Assembly (NCBI GenBank): GCA_011032825.1
Contig: JAADJZ010000003.1
Span: forward strand, 186,001-250,000
DNA: 64,000 bases
Direction of reading: 5' to 3'
DNA from: Massariosphaeria phaeospora
Taxonomy: Eukaryota > Ascomycota > Dothideomycetes > Pleosporales
A program made the position numbers and the translations under genes. The notes below the pieces were generated by a model that was not told the DNA's origin, ran no database searches, and saw only the letters and a list, made by a program, of their open reading frames with translations. Positions 11,855 through 22,870 of this stretch are shown here, in pieces (the stretch's first letter is position 1; each line of letters begins with the position of its first letter).

Positions 11855-12172
11855 TGTCAGCGTTGCGGCAAACGACGTGAACGAAGTTTGAATTCGGCGT
11901 GAGGTTGAGTGGGTTGAAGGAGAAACGGCGACGGTGATGCTGGCGGAGGAGTCAGGTCTAGCTCCCCGGTCCCCACCTCGACGTCTGGCTTGGCGACGCA
12001 AAAAAGTCAACCTGCAACGGCAATCCACCTTCACCCAGCTTCGTCTGCGCCGCTCCGACTGGCCTCTCGCAGCTGTGGACACCCTCACCTTTTCTCCCAG
12101 TAAGTACTCGCTCACTGTGCACCGATGCACCCCCTGAGTGCTCACCCGCTGCACAGCACCGCAGCCATCACC
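11855..12172. promoter_or_regulatory. Shared bidirectional promoter, kinase / mS41
   Basis: Only 318 bp separate the two start codons, so both genes must draw on this interval. On the + side, GTAAGT at about 12100 with acceptors CACAG/GCAG just before 12173 suggests a short leader intron for mS41. I see no clear TATA box. Confidence 0.5.
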
Positions 12173-12898
12173 ATGATCCTCCGAAGGCCCCTTCTCAGCG
12201 CATCCACGGCGGCCGTCTCCGCTCCACAGGTCTGCATCCGCAACCTGCACGCATCGATACCCATCCGCCCGATCCCCAAGCCCATCCCCTTCATCCCAGA
12301 CCACACCGCCTTCCTCTCAGCCATCGGTCGCGGTCTGTCTGCGCACGCCGCCAAAATCCCGTCGTGGGACGCGCTCTTCACGCTCAGCTCGCGGCAGCTC
12401 AAGGAAGTCGGCATCGAGCCCGCCCGCTCGCGCCGCTATCTGCTGCAGTGGCGCGAGAAGTTCCGCAACGGCGAGTACGGCATCGGCGGCGACTGCCCGC
12501 ACGTCCGCGACGGTGTGGCCGAGCTGGTGCTGGTCGCCGCGCCCGTCACGCCGATTCCCGGCCTCGGCGGCATCAGTCCACGATCTGCCATGGCGACGGC
12601 AACACACGACCCGGGCACGCGCAAGGTCGTCGCGAATGTGCCGGCAGGCGCCCAGCAGCCGGTCGAGCCGCTGGAGTCGCTGACGGGCGTCGACGGCGTC
12701 GTGATCAAGGGGGCCAAGACGTTCAGGGGGAGCTATGTCGAGCCGATGAGGGCGGCGGGCGTGCCGAGGGCGAGGCTGAGGTTGCAGGAGGGCATTTGGG
12801 AGGAGCGTCGCGGACACAAGGTCGATGGTGGCGAGAGGCGCGTGGCCCAGGTGCGCGCGAAACGACGGGCGGCCGAGAACAAGGAGAACAAGAGGTAG
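12173..12898 (+). CDS. FYV4: Mitochondrial small-subunit ribosomal protein mS41 (Fyv4, IGR domain)
   Basis: Component of the mitochondrial ribosome small subunit, about 241 residues, encoded in one exon. The N-terminus (MILRRPLLSAS..., Arg/Ser/Ala-rich, ending near RNLHAS) looks like a mitochondrial import presequence. The IGR motif that names the family follows: FLSAIGRGL, then SWDALFTLSSRQLKEVGI and a RRYLLQWREKFRNGEYGIGGD segment, a SAM-like helical fold. The C-terminal half is basic and ends in a Lys/Arg/Asn tail. An upstream in-frame ATG at 12125 would add 16 residues, but it lies within a probable leader intron and would spoil the presequence. The family call rests on the IGR segment. 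Confidence 0.87.
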   Translation: MILRRPLLSASTAAVSAPQVCIRNLHASIPIRPIPKPIPFIPDHTAFLSAIGRGLSAHAAKIPSWDALFTLSSRQLKEVGIEPARSRRYLLQWREKFRNGEYGIGGDCPHVRDGVAELVLVAAPVTPIPGLGGISPRSAMATATHDPGTRKVVANVPAGAQQPVEPLESLTGVDGVVIKGAKTFRGSYVEPMRAAGVPRARLRLQEGIWEERRGHKVDGGERRVAQVRAKRRAAENKENKR

Positions 12899-14316
12899 AG
12901 CCGTCGACGGGCGGGCGGGAGAGGCGCCATGAGCTGTACAAAAGCGGGCATGGCATGTATCATATTCCGAATCCTATACTGGCAGTGTACATACATACTG
13001 CAGCCGGGTCGCAATCAGCAATCCCCTAATCTGTCTACAATGCCACCACACTCAGTCCACGCCATCCACATGCATTCTTACCCGTCTTCATCACACTCTA
13101 TCTCCTTCCACCGTCTGCTACTCCTGCACATAGACGCCCAAAGTCCTTGAACTCATCGCTTGGCAGCTTCACACCCGCTTCGGAGAAGGAGAACACCCCG
13201 ATGCCCGCGGCCTCAACTTCCCACCAGGGCGGCCCTTTCTCAGCTATACACTCTACGAGTACTTTTCCAGTGCTTTCACGAGAGCGTATGCATCCACGTC
13301 CTCCTTCCGACCACCATTGGTATCGAACCACTCGATCACGATCGGTCGATCGACTAGAACAGCACAGCATCCTACCTAGTAAGATGTCGAGGCTTCGGTT
13401 TGCCTGCGTAATGTGAGTAACGTACTCGTCCGCGTACTGGGTGGCATTCTCACGTCGTTACAGCTTACACTAGATAGCGTGTGTTAATTGAGTTTTGTAC
13501 ATGTTTCGTGTTCTGTTCTGTTCCGTTCAGTTTTACGCACCCGCCCCCGCGGTGTCCGTTCGTCCTATCTCGCACATGAATTGAAGCAATCCGGATGAAG
13601 GTCCTTCTATTGGACGGCACGGCATACTCACACCTAGTTCGGAGAAGTTCACTACCAGCCATTCAATTCGACACGCTTACAGTACGCTTACGGTGCTTGC
13701 GGTATGTTCCTCGAAGCTACAGAATGCAACATCTCGCGTATCAAGGGCGCTGTAGCTACGACCAGGCCATGCCTTTGATATTCTCGGATCAAAGAGTCAG
13801 GATTTGTGCACCATGATAGACGAGGCTGAGAGCCGTCTCGCCCGCGCTAGAGATTGCAGTGTTGAAGGACTGTGTTAAAGGACTATCTTGGATTGCATGA
13901 CGCATGCTTGAGGGACAAGATCGAATGAGAGGCCAGTGTTGAGCTGGGGCATTGGACTGCTCGTGCGGGCTAGAGATTGCAGTGTTGCCAAGAGCCCTTA
14001 CGTCCTATTTTTTAACAGAGCCTCGATCTGTAGAACCTTATTATAGAGGGGAGCTATCTGACTTTGCTGTCTACACCTCTACCTGCGTATACCCTTCCAG
14101 CTGCAGAGCACTGAACGTCTCACTCTAACATCTAATACCTGATGCCTGCGAAACATGATAAGCGCCCTGGACTACTATACATCTAGTTACTACGAAGGTA
14201 GGTCGTGTCTATCATGCACATAAGTTATATACCTAGGTAGATCTACTGTATTGCTTTACACTGCAGATTAGCTAGCACGAACTTAGGAGTCTGGAGACAA
14301 CGCAGTCATTGATAAT
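12899..14316. other. Intergenic region upstream of the retrotransposon
   Basis: About 1.4 kb without a supportable gene. A small direct repeat containing GCTAGAGATTGCAGTGTTG occurs near 13847 and again near 13969. The last five bases before the element, ATAAT (14312-14316), are the left copy of its target-site duplication. Confidence 0.5.
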
Positions 14317-14514
14317 TGTTGCAGTGTAGAATGCAGTGAAAACAAAAGTATTGTCTATTGTCCTGTCGTGTTCGTGCTGCCCTCTCAAAGGGCCAGCAGC
14401 GGGGTCTATTTACATGACGTATCTATGATCCAGCTGAGGTAAGAGGTACTCGATAAGTGAGGAAGTAGCACTAGAACACTATTACGTGATCTGCTTCTTC
14501 TCATAACCGCAACA
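14317..14514 (-). repeat. 3' LTR of the copia element
   Basis: 198 bp, bounded by TGTTGC and GCAACA, identical to the copy at 19518-19715. It is the 3' LTR because the element reads on the minus strand. Confidence 0.95.
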
Positions 14515-14527
14515 CACCCCCTCATCC
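14515..14527 (-). other. Polypurine tract
   Basis: On the minus strand GGATGAGGGGGTG directly abuts the 3' LTR, the expected place for the plus-strand primer of an LTR element. Confidence 0.75.
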
Positions 14528-14559
14528 TGTAGTCGTCTCACGACGTAAGGATGAACCTC

Positions 14560-17500
14560 TCAAGCGTTGTTCTCCATCGCACGAACCTTTGAACGAATGT
14601 CTACAAGGTGTAGTTGCTGTACGAATTCAATGTGCTTCTGTCGAGAAAGGATCTTCGTCATGCCGTCAGCAGGCATCTGGTTCGTGGATCTCCACTGTAC
14701 GTGGAGGCGATTCTCCTCGACCTCCTAGCGGATCCAGTTCTGATGGATATCCACGTGTTTGAGCTTAGTGCTAAGCTTGTCCATCTCTTTTGTGACTATT
14801 CCCACAGTCTGTTGGTTGTCACACCAAATAATTGGCGTTTGGTTAAGCTTCAAAGATAATCCTTTGAATAAGCGGTACCACTCCTCCATCTCTGATCCAG
14901 CAAGTGATAGAGCGAGCAGCTCTGCTTCAGTCGTTGATTTTGTGACAGTACGTTGGAGTGTTGACTTCCAATCCACAGTCATGCCAAACAGTTGGAATAC
15001 GTATCCTTGAGAGCTTCGGCGCGTCTCAACGTCTTCAGCGAAGGAGGCATCAGATGCCCCAAAGAAGATAGGATCGCGATAGTCTTGTGGTGTAGTGAGA
15101 TACTCTTGTATCTCCGTTTCGTCAATCGCGTGAGCTTGTAGGGCTCGGTACTTTGTCTCAAGGATGTAACGCCACACCCTTCGAATGGATTCGACGTGTG
15201 CTTGACCCGGGTTGGTTAAATGTGAAGCGTGAATAACGTGAGCGCGAGCCAGATCAGGTCGTGTATACTGTGTCAGGTAGGCAAGGTAGCCTACAAGCTC
15301 TTGATAGGTCTTCGTCCGAGCTTCGTTCGGTTCCTCAAGGGATTGTTCTAGGTAGTTCACTAGCATAGGTACCTCTGAAGGGCAACTAGTTGAGATAATG
15401 TTGTATTTAGCGGCAACCTTGTCGATGTAGGCGTCCTGTACTAAGTGAATCGTACGTGCGTTGATGTCTCGAACGACGCGTATGCCTAAGAACCACTTGA
15501 GTTTTCTAAAGCATTTCAGGCTATAATGCTCGTCGAGCTTCTTCTCAAACTCTCAGTGTAGATGCCTGTTTGATGGGTGAAAAGCCATGACGATGTCGTC
15601 AACGTAAACGAACAGGATCAACTAGCTGTTGGCGTAGACGCATGGAAATTCTGATATAAGCGTTAAGCCTAGAGAGCGCAGTGTCTCTCTTAGGTCCTTG
15701 TACTATAAGAGCGGTGATTTCTTTAGTCCGTACAGGGCTCTCAGCACCTGTAGTAGCTCTCTATTTTTCTTGAAACTATCTAGTGTCTGGGCGTAGAGCT
15801 TTCGATTGAGTGTAGCGTTAAGAAACGCGTTCGGTACGTCGTACTAAAGTAGCTCTAATCCAAATTGATTGGCGATTGCAATAAGTGCCCGAAATGTTCG
15901 TGCAGCTAGTGTAGCAGCGTAGGTGTCTCCGTATAGCTGTTGTAGGTTGCCACGGACGACAAGTCGTGCCTTAAATCGATAGAGGTAGCCGTTCTTATCG
16001 AACTTGCATGTGAATACCTACATCAGGGGTAGCACCTCTGCGTCAGCAGTCTCTGCTGTTTGTGTCGTTTTAGCGAAACAGCCTTTGCTCCATATCTCAC
16101 GATACTCTTTCTGAGCAGCTTGTCGAAACTGCTCTCCAAACGGATGAGATTCGAGCTCCTGATATGATCGAGGAGCTCTCGGCACCTGCGAACGGTGTAT
16201 CTTTGTTGTCGGCTTAGCTTTCAAGGCGGTTGAGAAAGCTCTAAGGTGGTTGTCAACTAATCCTCTGTATAAGACGGCGTGAGAGTGCTATCTCACTAGC
16301 GCTTAGAGATCAGCGTTTCGTCGTGTACGTCGTAGGCCTTCGATAACGTTGTCGGTGCTAAAATCGAGGTTTCGACGTCTTAGAGCGTTGTTCTTATGTC
16401 GATTAGGTATATAGCCTTCAATCTGCGTTGCTAACAGATCTTGAGATCCTTGCTCAACGTTGTGTTGTTCTTGAGCTAGCTGCTTATCCAAAGCACGTTG
16501 CTCTTGTTCTGAATTAGTGGAGAGAGTATCGTCTCGTGCGCCTTGTGTTGAGATTTCTGGAGTCAACAAACCCGTGCTAGGCTGCTCCTTATCCTGTTCT
16601 GTTACTTTACTCTCTATCTGAGACTCCGTGAGCACAGATGTAGGCTGTAATTGACGTCGTTGTCGAGTCGTCAAAAAGTCTTCGATTGCTATATCGTCAG
16701 ATTCAAACTCCTCAGGAAATGCAAGAAGCTTAATAACTTTTTCAATTACTGATTCTTGAGCGTAGCCTTGCAGGTCTTCGTAGAATTTTGTAGGTTCGAA
16801 CACGACGTCTCGTGTGCGTATGACCTGGTCCTTAGTAGGCAGCCAGATCCTAAATATGTTGGTAGAGTCGTAGCCAACTAGGTGGCCAATAAGCGCTCTC
16901 GATTCGAGCTTGTCCGCGCGCTTGAGTGATCGGTTGAGAACGTAGGCTCGACATCCAATTGGACGCATGTGCTGAACCTTCGGCTTCGTCTTCCAAACGA
17001 TCTCGTACGGTGTCTTCCACTGCAGCGCTTTAGTTGGAGTTCGGTTTAGGACGTATGCTGCTGTTCGAATTAGCTTATAAGCCAAAGACTTTGGCAGTCC
17101 TGCTTGGATCCTCATGGCTCTGGATCAGACGACGAGAAGCGATTCTGCTCGCTCTGCCAGACCGTTCTGCTCCTCTGTGTACTCAGCTCGTGCCTCGTAT
17201 CGAATACCAAGTTCTCTGCAAAGTTCTTTCAGGAAGTTCAGCGACGTGCCGTATCCACGTTCGTTATCTGTCTTGATGGCTGTTACGTCATAGTTGAAGA
17301 TACGCTGTATGCTGCGAATATCCTGAATCAACTATCGACTCAGAAAGGGCTTTGATCGCTGTGGAAAAGTAGACGCTTTGTGCCATTTCGAGTATTAATC
17401 GACGGAGTGTCCAGCCCATCGATTACCGTTCAAGCAGGCCTCTCCTTGTGGTACGAGTTGAATGACGTCAACAGAGATTCGATAGAAAGGCTTTTGAGCT

Positions 17501-19311
17501 TGGTCCTCCTGCTGTCGTCGCGAGATCTGCTTCGTCAACTTTGACTCTGTACAGACAGTACAGAACTTATCAATGTCGCCTTCAACGACAAGACCGTCGA
17601 CGTTCGCTGTGAGCTTCTCGATCGCTTTCTTGCCAGGATGACTCTACATCTGGTGGGCTGTCCTAGCATCGACTGTTTGATCCGGGCGTGGAGCCTTCGA
17701 GAGTTGGTAGGTAGTGCCAAAAGATAACAGCAAAGTTGGGCTCGGACGGCATGAGGCATTAGCATCTACTAGCCAGTGTCCCCCATTATGCTCTAGGTAC
17801 GCGAGGACCTTTCCCGGGTTATCCTTGTACAGGAGATCCCGTCCTGAATCGAAGTGTATAGCCAGCTTCCTGCAGCGAGCCAAGCCAATTAGGCTAGTAA
17901 TGAAACCTTCGACGTAGGCGACGTGAGTGAGCCTTAGCGATTGTGCGCTTGCGGGCGTGTTTGCCATGAGCTCCATGCTTCCCCAGGCCGTGATTTGGAC
18001 ACGTCCTGTTCCAGCACCAACAAAGTTAGTAGAGGCAGCGTCGTACTCTCTCGTTTATTCTTTCCATTTCTCGCTGTTGATCACATGAGTGTTGGAGCTA
18101 GGGTCAAAGATCCATCGGTTGCTAAGCTTGTCGATATTCTCTTCCATGCTCACTGCTGTGTAGAGGTTGCCTTCTGGCTTCATGTCGTCATCTGCGATCG
18201 TTATCGTTTCGACTTGATCGTCGTTGTCATCTAGAGCGGGTTGCTCTAGGTCTTGTATCATGTACCGTACAGTGTTTGCTGTAGGTCTAGTGAGACGGCT
18301 GCCATCGTCCATGGCAATGCTCCCTCTGTTCTCTTGCTGCTTCGCGCGCCACTTGTCGAGCGCCTTGTTAATCTTGTCTCTCAAGTCGTTGTCGACGGCT
18401 AGGGCGGCGTCGAGCTTCTTTTGTCCAATCGCATTGGCGTAGGCCTTTGGCCTTCGTGGGTGCTCGGTGTTGATCAACCAGCAGTCAACCCAGTAATGTT
18501 TTAAGCCACATGGGCATTTCGGTTTCGTCTTGTTGCCATCCTTGTTCTGCTGCTGAGGCTTCGCAACGTCGAGCTCTGCAGCCATTGAGCTAAGTCCTGT
18601 CGACAACGGTAGCACACGCTTCAGGTACGTAGTGAACTTGCTGACGTAGTCTTCTACTGATGGGATAGCAGTGCTAGCATCCTCTAGGTCGATTAGGGCT
18701 CGCAGGCCTGACGTACTATACTCTGGATCAATTGTTCTGCAGGCGACTAGGAAATCTTCCTGTGCCCGAGATCCTGTTGTCTTTGGAATCTCTGCGGCTA
18801 TGCACATGTTGGTGATCTCCACCCAGGAGCGTAGCCACTCTTCAACCTTCCTGCCGCGTGGCGGCGTCTGGAGGGCTTTGTATCGTGCGATAAGATCGCG
18901 TTGTCGTGTCGCGTCAGACGGTGCAAGGTGCTTCTTGAGCGTCGTCAATCGATCGTGCGGCGTGTCCTTGTTCTCAATCAAGTAAAGGTGCTTTGAGGCA
19001 ATTGTCTTGCCTATCTCAGAGTTGAACTCAGCCAGCGCTTTCTTCTGACGCCTGAACTCGAGATCCTTGCGCTCCCATCGCTCGTATTCCCACTGAAACA
19101 GCTTCTGCTGTGCCGCAGTGAGATGGGCAAGGGACGTCGCGTCATTGTTGTGATCCGTCAGTTGAGGTTCGACTGGTGCTAGTAACGTAGGCAGATCCGC
19201 TGCCTTCGTGGCAGGGTCAACGTACTGCCAGAGCTCGTTCTTCTGGGCAGTATCCTTTCGTATGAACAGCCACTTGTGCCAGTCGTCAGCTCGATCGAGG
19301 ACGACAGTCAC
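14560..19311 (-). pseudogene. copia gag-pol, one frame broken by nonsense mutations
   Basis: Minus-strand remains of a single gag-pol polyprotein. Gag runs from about 19311 to 18100 (no ATG in the open frame; the true start may be lost near 19384) and has a zinc knuckle CPCGLKHYWVDC. Protease follows with WIFDPSSNTHV, where D-[ST]-G would be usual. Integrase has TDNERGYGT and EQNGLAERA with the copia C-terminal domain (IGCRAYVLNRS). RT has FVYVDDIVMAF near 15610. RNase H has GASDASFAED, TEAELLAL and DNQQTVG. All fragments are in one frame. Stops sit at 18055, 17644, 17395, 17332, 17125, 16303, 16288, 16018, 15844, 15703, 15622, 15553 and 14725; the original end is probably 14560. Each is one C-to-T or G-to-A step from a Trp, Gln or Arg codon, a RIP-type pattern. 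Confidence 0.9.
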
Positions 19312-19345
19312 TCGGGTGACCGCAGGGTCTGACTCGGTAGTCAGC

Positions 19346-19475
19346 GTTCTTGGCAGTTCAGTAGCTCCGTACAGTATGACCTATCAAGGTCTCGGTCGTA
19401 GGTGCTAGTCGGCAGGTCGGCGGCTCCGCACAGTATGATCAATCGTGATCTCGATCGTGGGTGCCAATCAGTCGT
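19346..19475. repeat. Imperfect direct repeat in the element's leader
   Basis: A unit of about 60-65 bp containing GGCTCCGCACAGTATGA / AGCTCCGTACAGTATGA and CTCGGTCGTAGGTGC / CTCGATCGTGGGTGC occurs twice in tandem between the 5' LTR and gag. Confidence 0.6.
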
Positions 19476-19506
19476 TGTGAGTGAGCGAGCTGTCTAGTCG
19501 CAATCC

Positions 19507-19517
19507 GGGCTCATAAC
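19507..19517 (-). other. Primer-binding site, initiator tRNA anticodon-loop type
   Basis: The plus strand reads GGGCTCATAAC immediately beside the 5' LTR. This equals the anticodon stem-loop (CAU anticodon) of eukaryotic initiator tRNA-Met, so the minus strand can pair with a cleaved 5' half-tRNA, as described for Drosophila copia. Priming by a half-tRNA is inference. Confidence 0.6.
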
Positions 19518-19715
19518 TGTTGCAGTGTAGAATGCAGTGAAAACAAAAGTATTGTCTATTGTCCTGTCGTGTTCGTGCTGCCCTCTCAAAGGGCCAGCAG
19601 CGGGGTCTATTTACATGACGTATCTATGATCCAGCTGAGGTAAGAGGTACTCGATAAGTGAGGAAGTAGCACTAGAACACTATTACGTGATCTGCTTCTT
19701 CTCATAACCGCAACA
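19518..19715 (-). repeat. 5' LTR of the copia element
   Basis: 198 bp, TGTTGC...GCAACA, identical to 14317-14514. It is followed directly by ATAAT, the right copy of the target duplication. Confidence 0.95.
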
Positions 19716-19751
19716 ATAATACTAAACACGAAGAACTAACCTACTACCCTG

Positions 19752-20855
19752 TCAAAGCCACCGCAACCCCCACCCCTTCACCACCATCCCCTTGAACCAC
19801 ACCTTGCATCCCGGCCAGCTCCGCCAACTCCGCACCCCCCTCCCCTCCGAACAATCCAACTCTCCCTCCCTCCCATAAAAAACCAGCCTCCTTAACCCCT
19901 TCATCCCCACCACCATCTCCTCAACCGCAAACAGCAACCCCTGCACCTCATCGTCCGTCCCGCGCACGCGGCAGTCCACGCGCAACACCTCGACGTGCTG
20001 GAACTCTTCCAGCTCCGCTACCAAGTAGAGAGATCGACCTTGCAGCTGCGCCAACGTCTCCTTGAGACCAGGCCCCAGGCCGGTGAACGTTACGTCGAGG
20101 GTCTTAAGAGCGGGGAGATACTGCAAGCTAGCGCCAAACAGCGGCAGCGTGGTCTAGAGGCGCAGCGTCGTCACCTTGGACAAGCCCGCGATGGAGGCAA
20201 GACCAGCGAGGCTCTCGGGGGCTGTGCGCGGCAATGAGTCGTCGTCGATGCGGACATCACCGCCGAAGCAGGCGCCAAAGAAGTCGCACCGCGGCTCGTC
20301 GGCGTAGGTAGCCAGTTCGAGCGTTGCGATATTAGAGCACAGCGCCATGAGGAGACCGCAGTACGAGGGGAAGTTGCGGTCCCGAATGTTTTGGCACCAC
20401 TGCGTTTTGCGCTGCTGGTTGAAGCGCGTCCCGTCGACGATGCCGCTAGCCGCGCCCAGTGCCTCTTTCTCTGCGCTCTTGAGGTGCGCTGCAAGCCAGG
20501 GCTTGAAGAACTCGCCCGACTCTTCGCGCGCCATGCTGATGCGGAGTCTGCGGACGTGCGGCAGCAAGGCTGGGTTGGAAAGTCAGGACCGGGTGAGCTG
20601 GAGCGGGGTGTTGCTTCCGGCTAGGCCATGGTTTCTGTCGGAGAGGTAGGGAGATGCGAAGAGCGTTTTGGTGGCGATCGCGCGGAGGCGGCTGCTCGTG
20701 AGGGCGAGGTGCTGAATATCGGCGGCTTGAGGGAAGAACCGCTGGGAGTGGTGCGCGGGCGTTGAGAGGTCGTTGTCCTCGGCGAGGAATTGCGTGATCG
20801 TGAGAAGGATCTCGCTCGGTAGTGTGGAGAGCTGGATGTTGCGGGAGGCTGCCAT
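19752..20855 (-). pseudogene. F-box protein gene with two in-frame stops
   Basis: One minus-strand frame of about 368 codons starting at ATG 20855 (MAASRNIQLSTLPSEILL). The N-terminus is an F-box (LSTLPSEILLTITQFL...LTSSRLRAIATKTLF), a Skp1-binding module of SCF ubiquitin ligases. The rest has leucine-rich stretches such as TLELATYADE and FQHVEVLRVDCRVRG, typical of fungal F-box proteins. The frame is cut by TGA at 20583-20585 and TAG at 20154-20156, with homologous-looking sequence continuing in the same frame after each. Both stops are one C-to-T step from CGA and CAG. I found no good introns that would skip them. It ends 36 bp from the retrotransposon. An assembly error or unusual splicing is the alternative. 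Confidence 0.72.
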
Positions 20856-22380
20856 TTTGAGTGTGGAAGGAGTTGCTGGAAGAGCTGCTGGAAGAGCTGG
20901 TGTCGAAGTCGTGGGAGAAATGCTAGAGAGGTACTGGCGAGGTGCTCGAGAAGTTGCTATAAAAGTAGCCGGAGACGAAGAGTATCGGTGTAAGATCGTG
21001 CTTATATAGTTGACGCAGTGGGTGTTGAAGCAGTAAAGGCACTACTAAGGGCAATTTCGGTGGAGGACTCACGTTTCCGAGGAGGGGCGCTCCCGTTGCT
21101 GGAGTGAAGGCGCATGGCAATGTGCCAAGAAAGTATCGCCACCAGACATACCGGAGTACTCAAGAGTGGCAAAAACATGCTTGACGCAACACCGAAAGAT
21201 TTCACAAAGCAGCTCCCTAGTGCGCAGTGTGCAGGTGGATATATGTTGGAATTCAGAAATAAAGTTTGAGTGTGACAACGAAAGACCTTTGCTAGCAGCA
21301 GAAGGCTGCTAGTTTCCTCAAGATGGAAATGACAACAAGAAATACACACGAAACAGTAGCGTGCTAGCATAAGACGTTCCCTCTCGTCACTCAGTTGGGC
21401 GAAGCTCCTCTCGTTGCGTCTCTAGGGAGATGCACTCGGGCACTCTTAATATCGTCCGCTATTCGTTAGCACTCTCCACCGACGTGGAGGACGACGATAT
21501 GTGTACTCAGAATAGGATCTTTGCTGATTGAAGCTTTGAATCAATGCTCTAGCGAAATAACAGGGACACGTTTCCCTTATAGACAGAAAGGTTTGCTACA
21601 GTGCAGTTTGTGAATCACTCATAGCCTCTACTTGAGAGCACATGGATACGGACCTTGTATCTAGACGTGCCAAATGACTAGGGCTATAAGCGGTCCAGAG
21701 AACATCCGTTCAAGTTGATTCGCGTGACTCCGGGCGAGCACGCGGGTGGGCGACTGATAGCAATTCTGAACCTGTCCGCTGGCACGCCTCATTTGATTAG
21801 TTAATATCCTACCTAGGCATCCCGTTGCTGACACGAAAACTAGCGGGCAACTAACGAAACCCTTCAGGCGTCCGCAGATAAACTCTCCTGGAACTCCAGG
21901 CGAAGATCCTGGCTGGCGCAGTGCAAAAGGTTGCTTTTAGTTGCTCCTGGCACACTCGCGCGGTCATTGGTTCTTCGTCTGGATGCCTTAGACCTGTAAG
22001 AAGAAAAGAAAATCCATTTTTGTGTTGTTGGGCCAGATTGCGCTGTCAGCAGGGAATTTATATACATAGATTGAAGTTGTCAGCTCGTATGCTAGGTCGG
22101 CGCTTTGGACCTCGTATCTGGGATACCACTTCGAGGATGATTCGAGTAAAAGGAACTTGTCTGGTGTCCTGGAAAGGAGGCCAACACGACTGGATAACCG
22201 TGAAAGCCCCGTTGGCGCGACTTCCTGGCGTCCTGTTTTTCGTTCTCTGGTATATCGCTCCAAGAGCGATTTAAGAGGCAGACCTTTTTCCATTGTCCTC
22301 GGAAAGTAAAACATCAAAGCTATCCGATGGCGCGCTTGCTCGGCGATTCGACTTATCTGTTTAGAAGAACGAACTCTAAG

Positions 22381-22552
22381 GTGTCAACTACTGAGGTGAA
22401 CTTGCAGTGCTAGAAGGCCAGTGCTAAGGAGACCATTAGGCAAATGCTTAATGAGGCAGGAGTCGGAGCTGCCAGCGGGTGCGCTCGCCTGGAGGTTTGA
22501 ACTATTCATGTGCGAGAAACTCGATTCCAGGGTGTTCAGTATCGCAATGAAG
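22381..22552 (+). repeat. Diverged direct repeat, copy 1
   Basis: About 170 bp that aligns with 22698-22870. Shared blocks: TTGAACTTGCAGTG-like start, TAGGCAAATG, GAGCTGCCAGCGGGTGCGCT, GGAGGTTTGAACT and an AGGGTGTTCAGTATCG-like end. Confidence 0.7.
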
Positions 22553-22697
22553 AAGCATTTTCCGTACTTTTGGACAGAAGGCCCCGGGGCAGGACAGCCA
22601 GCGGGCAACTGTGGATTCAAGAGGTTTCCGCATACTCCATACTCCTGCGACGATCTCCATTTGTTTCCAACGTGCGCTGAGTGGCGTATTGCGCAAT

Positions 22698-22870
22698 TGA
22701 CGAAGACGCGTTGAACTTGCAGTGTCGTTGAGCAAAGAAGGCCGCCGGGGCGAAGGGGGCCCGTAGGCAAATGAGGAAAGCGTCGAAGCTGCCAGCGGGT
22801 GCGCTCGCCCGGCGGTTTGAACTCTATGTTGAAGGAACGCGATCATAGGGTGTCAAGTATCGAGATGAAC
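22698..22870 (+). repeat. Diverged direct repeat, copy 2
   Basis: Second copy, offset by about 317 bp, sharing AAGCTGCCAGCGGGTGCGCT, GGCGGTTTGAACT and AGGGTGTCAAGTATCGAGAT with copy 1. Confidence 0.7.

Larger units (their letters stand above)
14317..19715 (-). mobile_element. Complete Ty1/copia LTR retrotransposon, 5399 bp, minus orientation
   Basis: Two 198-bp LTRs that I read as identical base for base flank a gag-protease-integrase-RT-RNase H frame on the minus strand. The order, integrase before reverse transcriptase, is diagnostic of copia. LTRs start TGTTGC and end GCAACA. The element is flanked by the 5-bp target duplication ATAAT (14312-14316 and 19716-19720). A primer-binding site adjoins the 5' LTR at 19507-19517 and a G-rich polypurine tract adjoins the 3' LTR. 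The coding region holds thirteen in-frame stops, so this copy cannot make its own polyprotein, though its LTRs suggest recent insertion. Confidence 0.95.
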
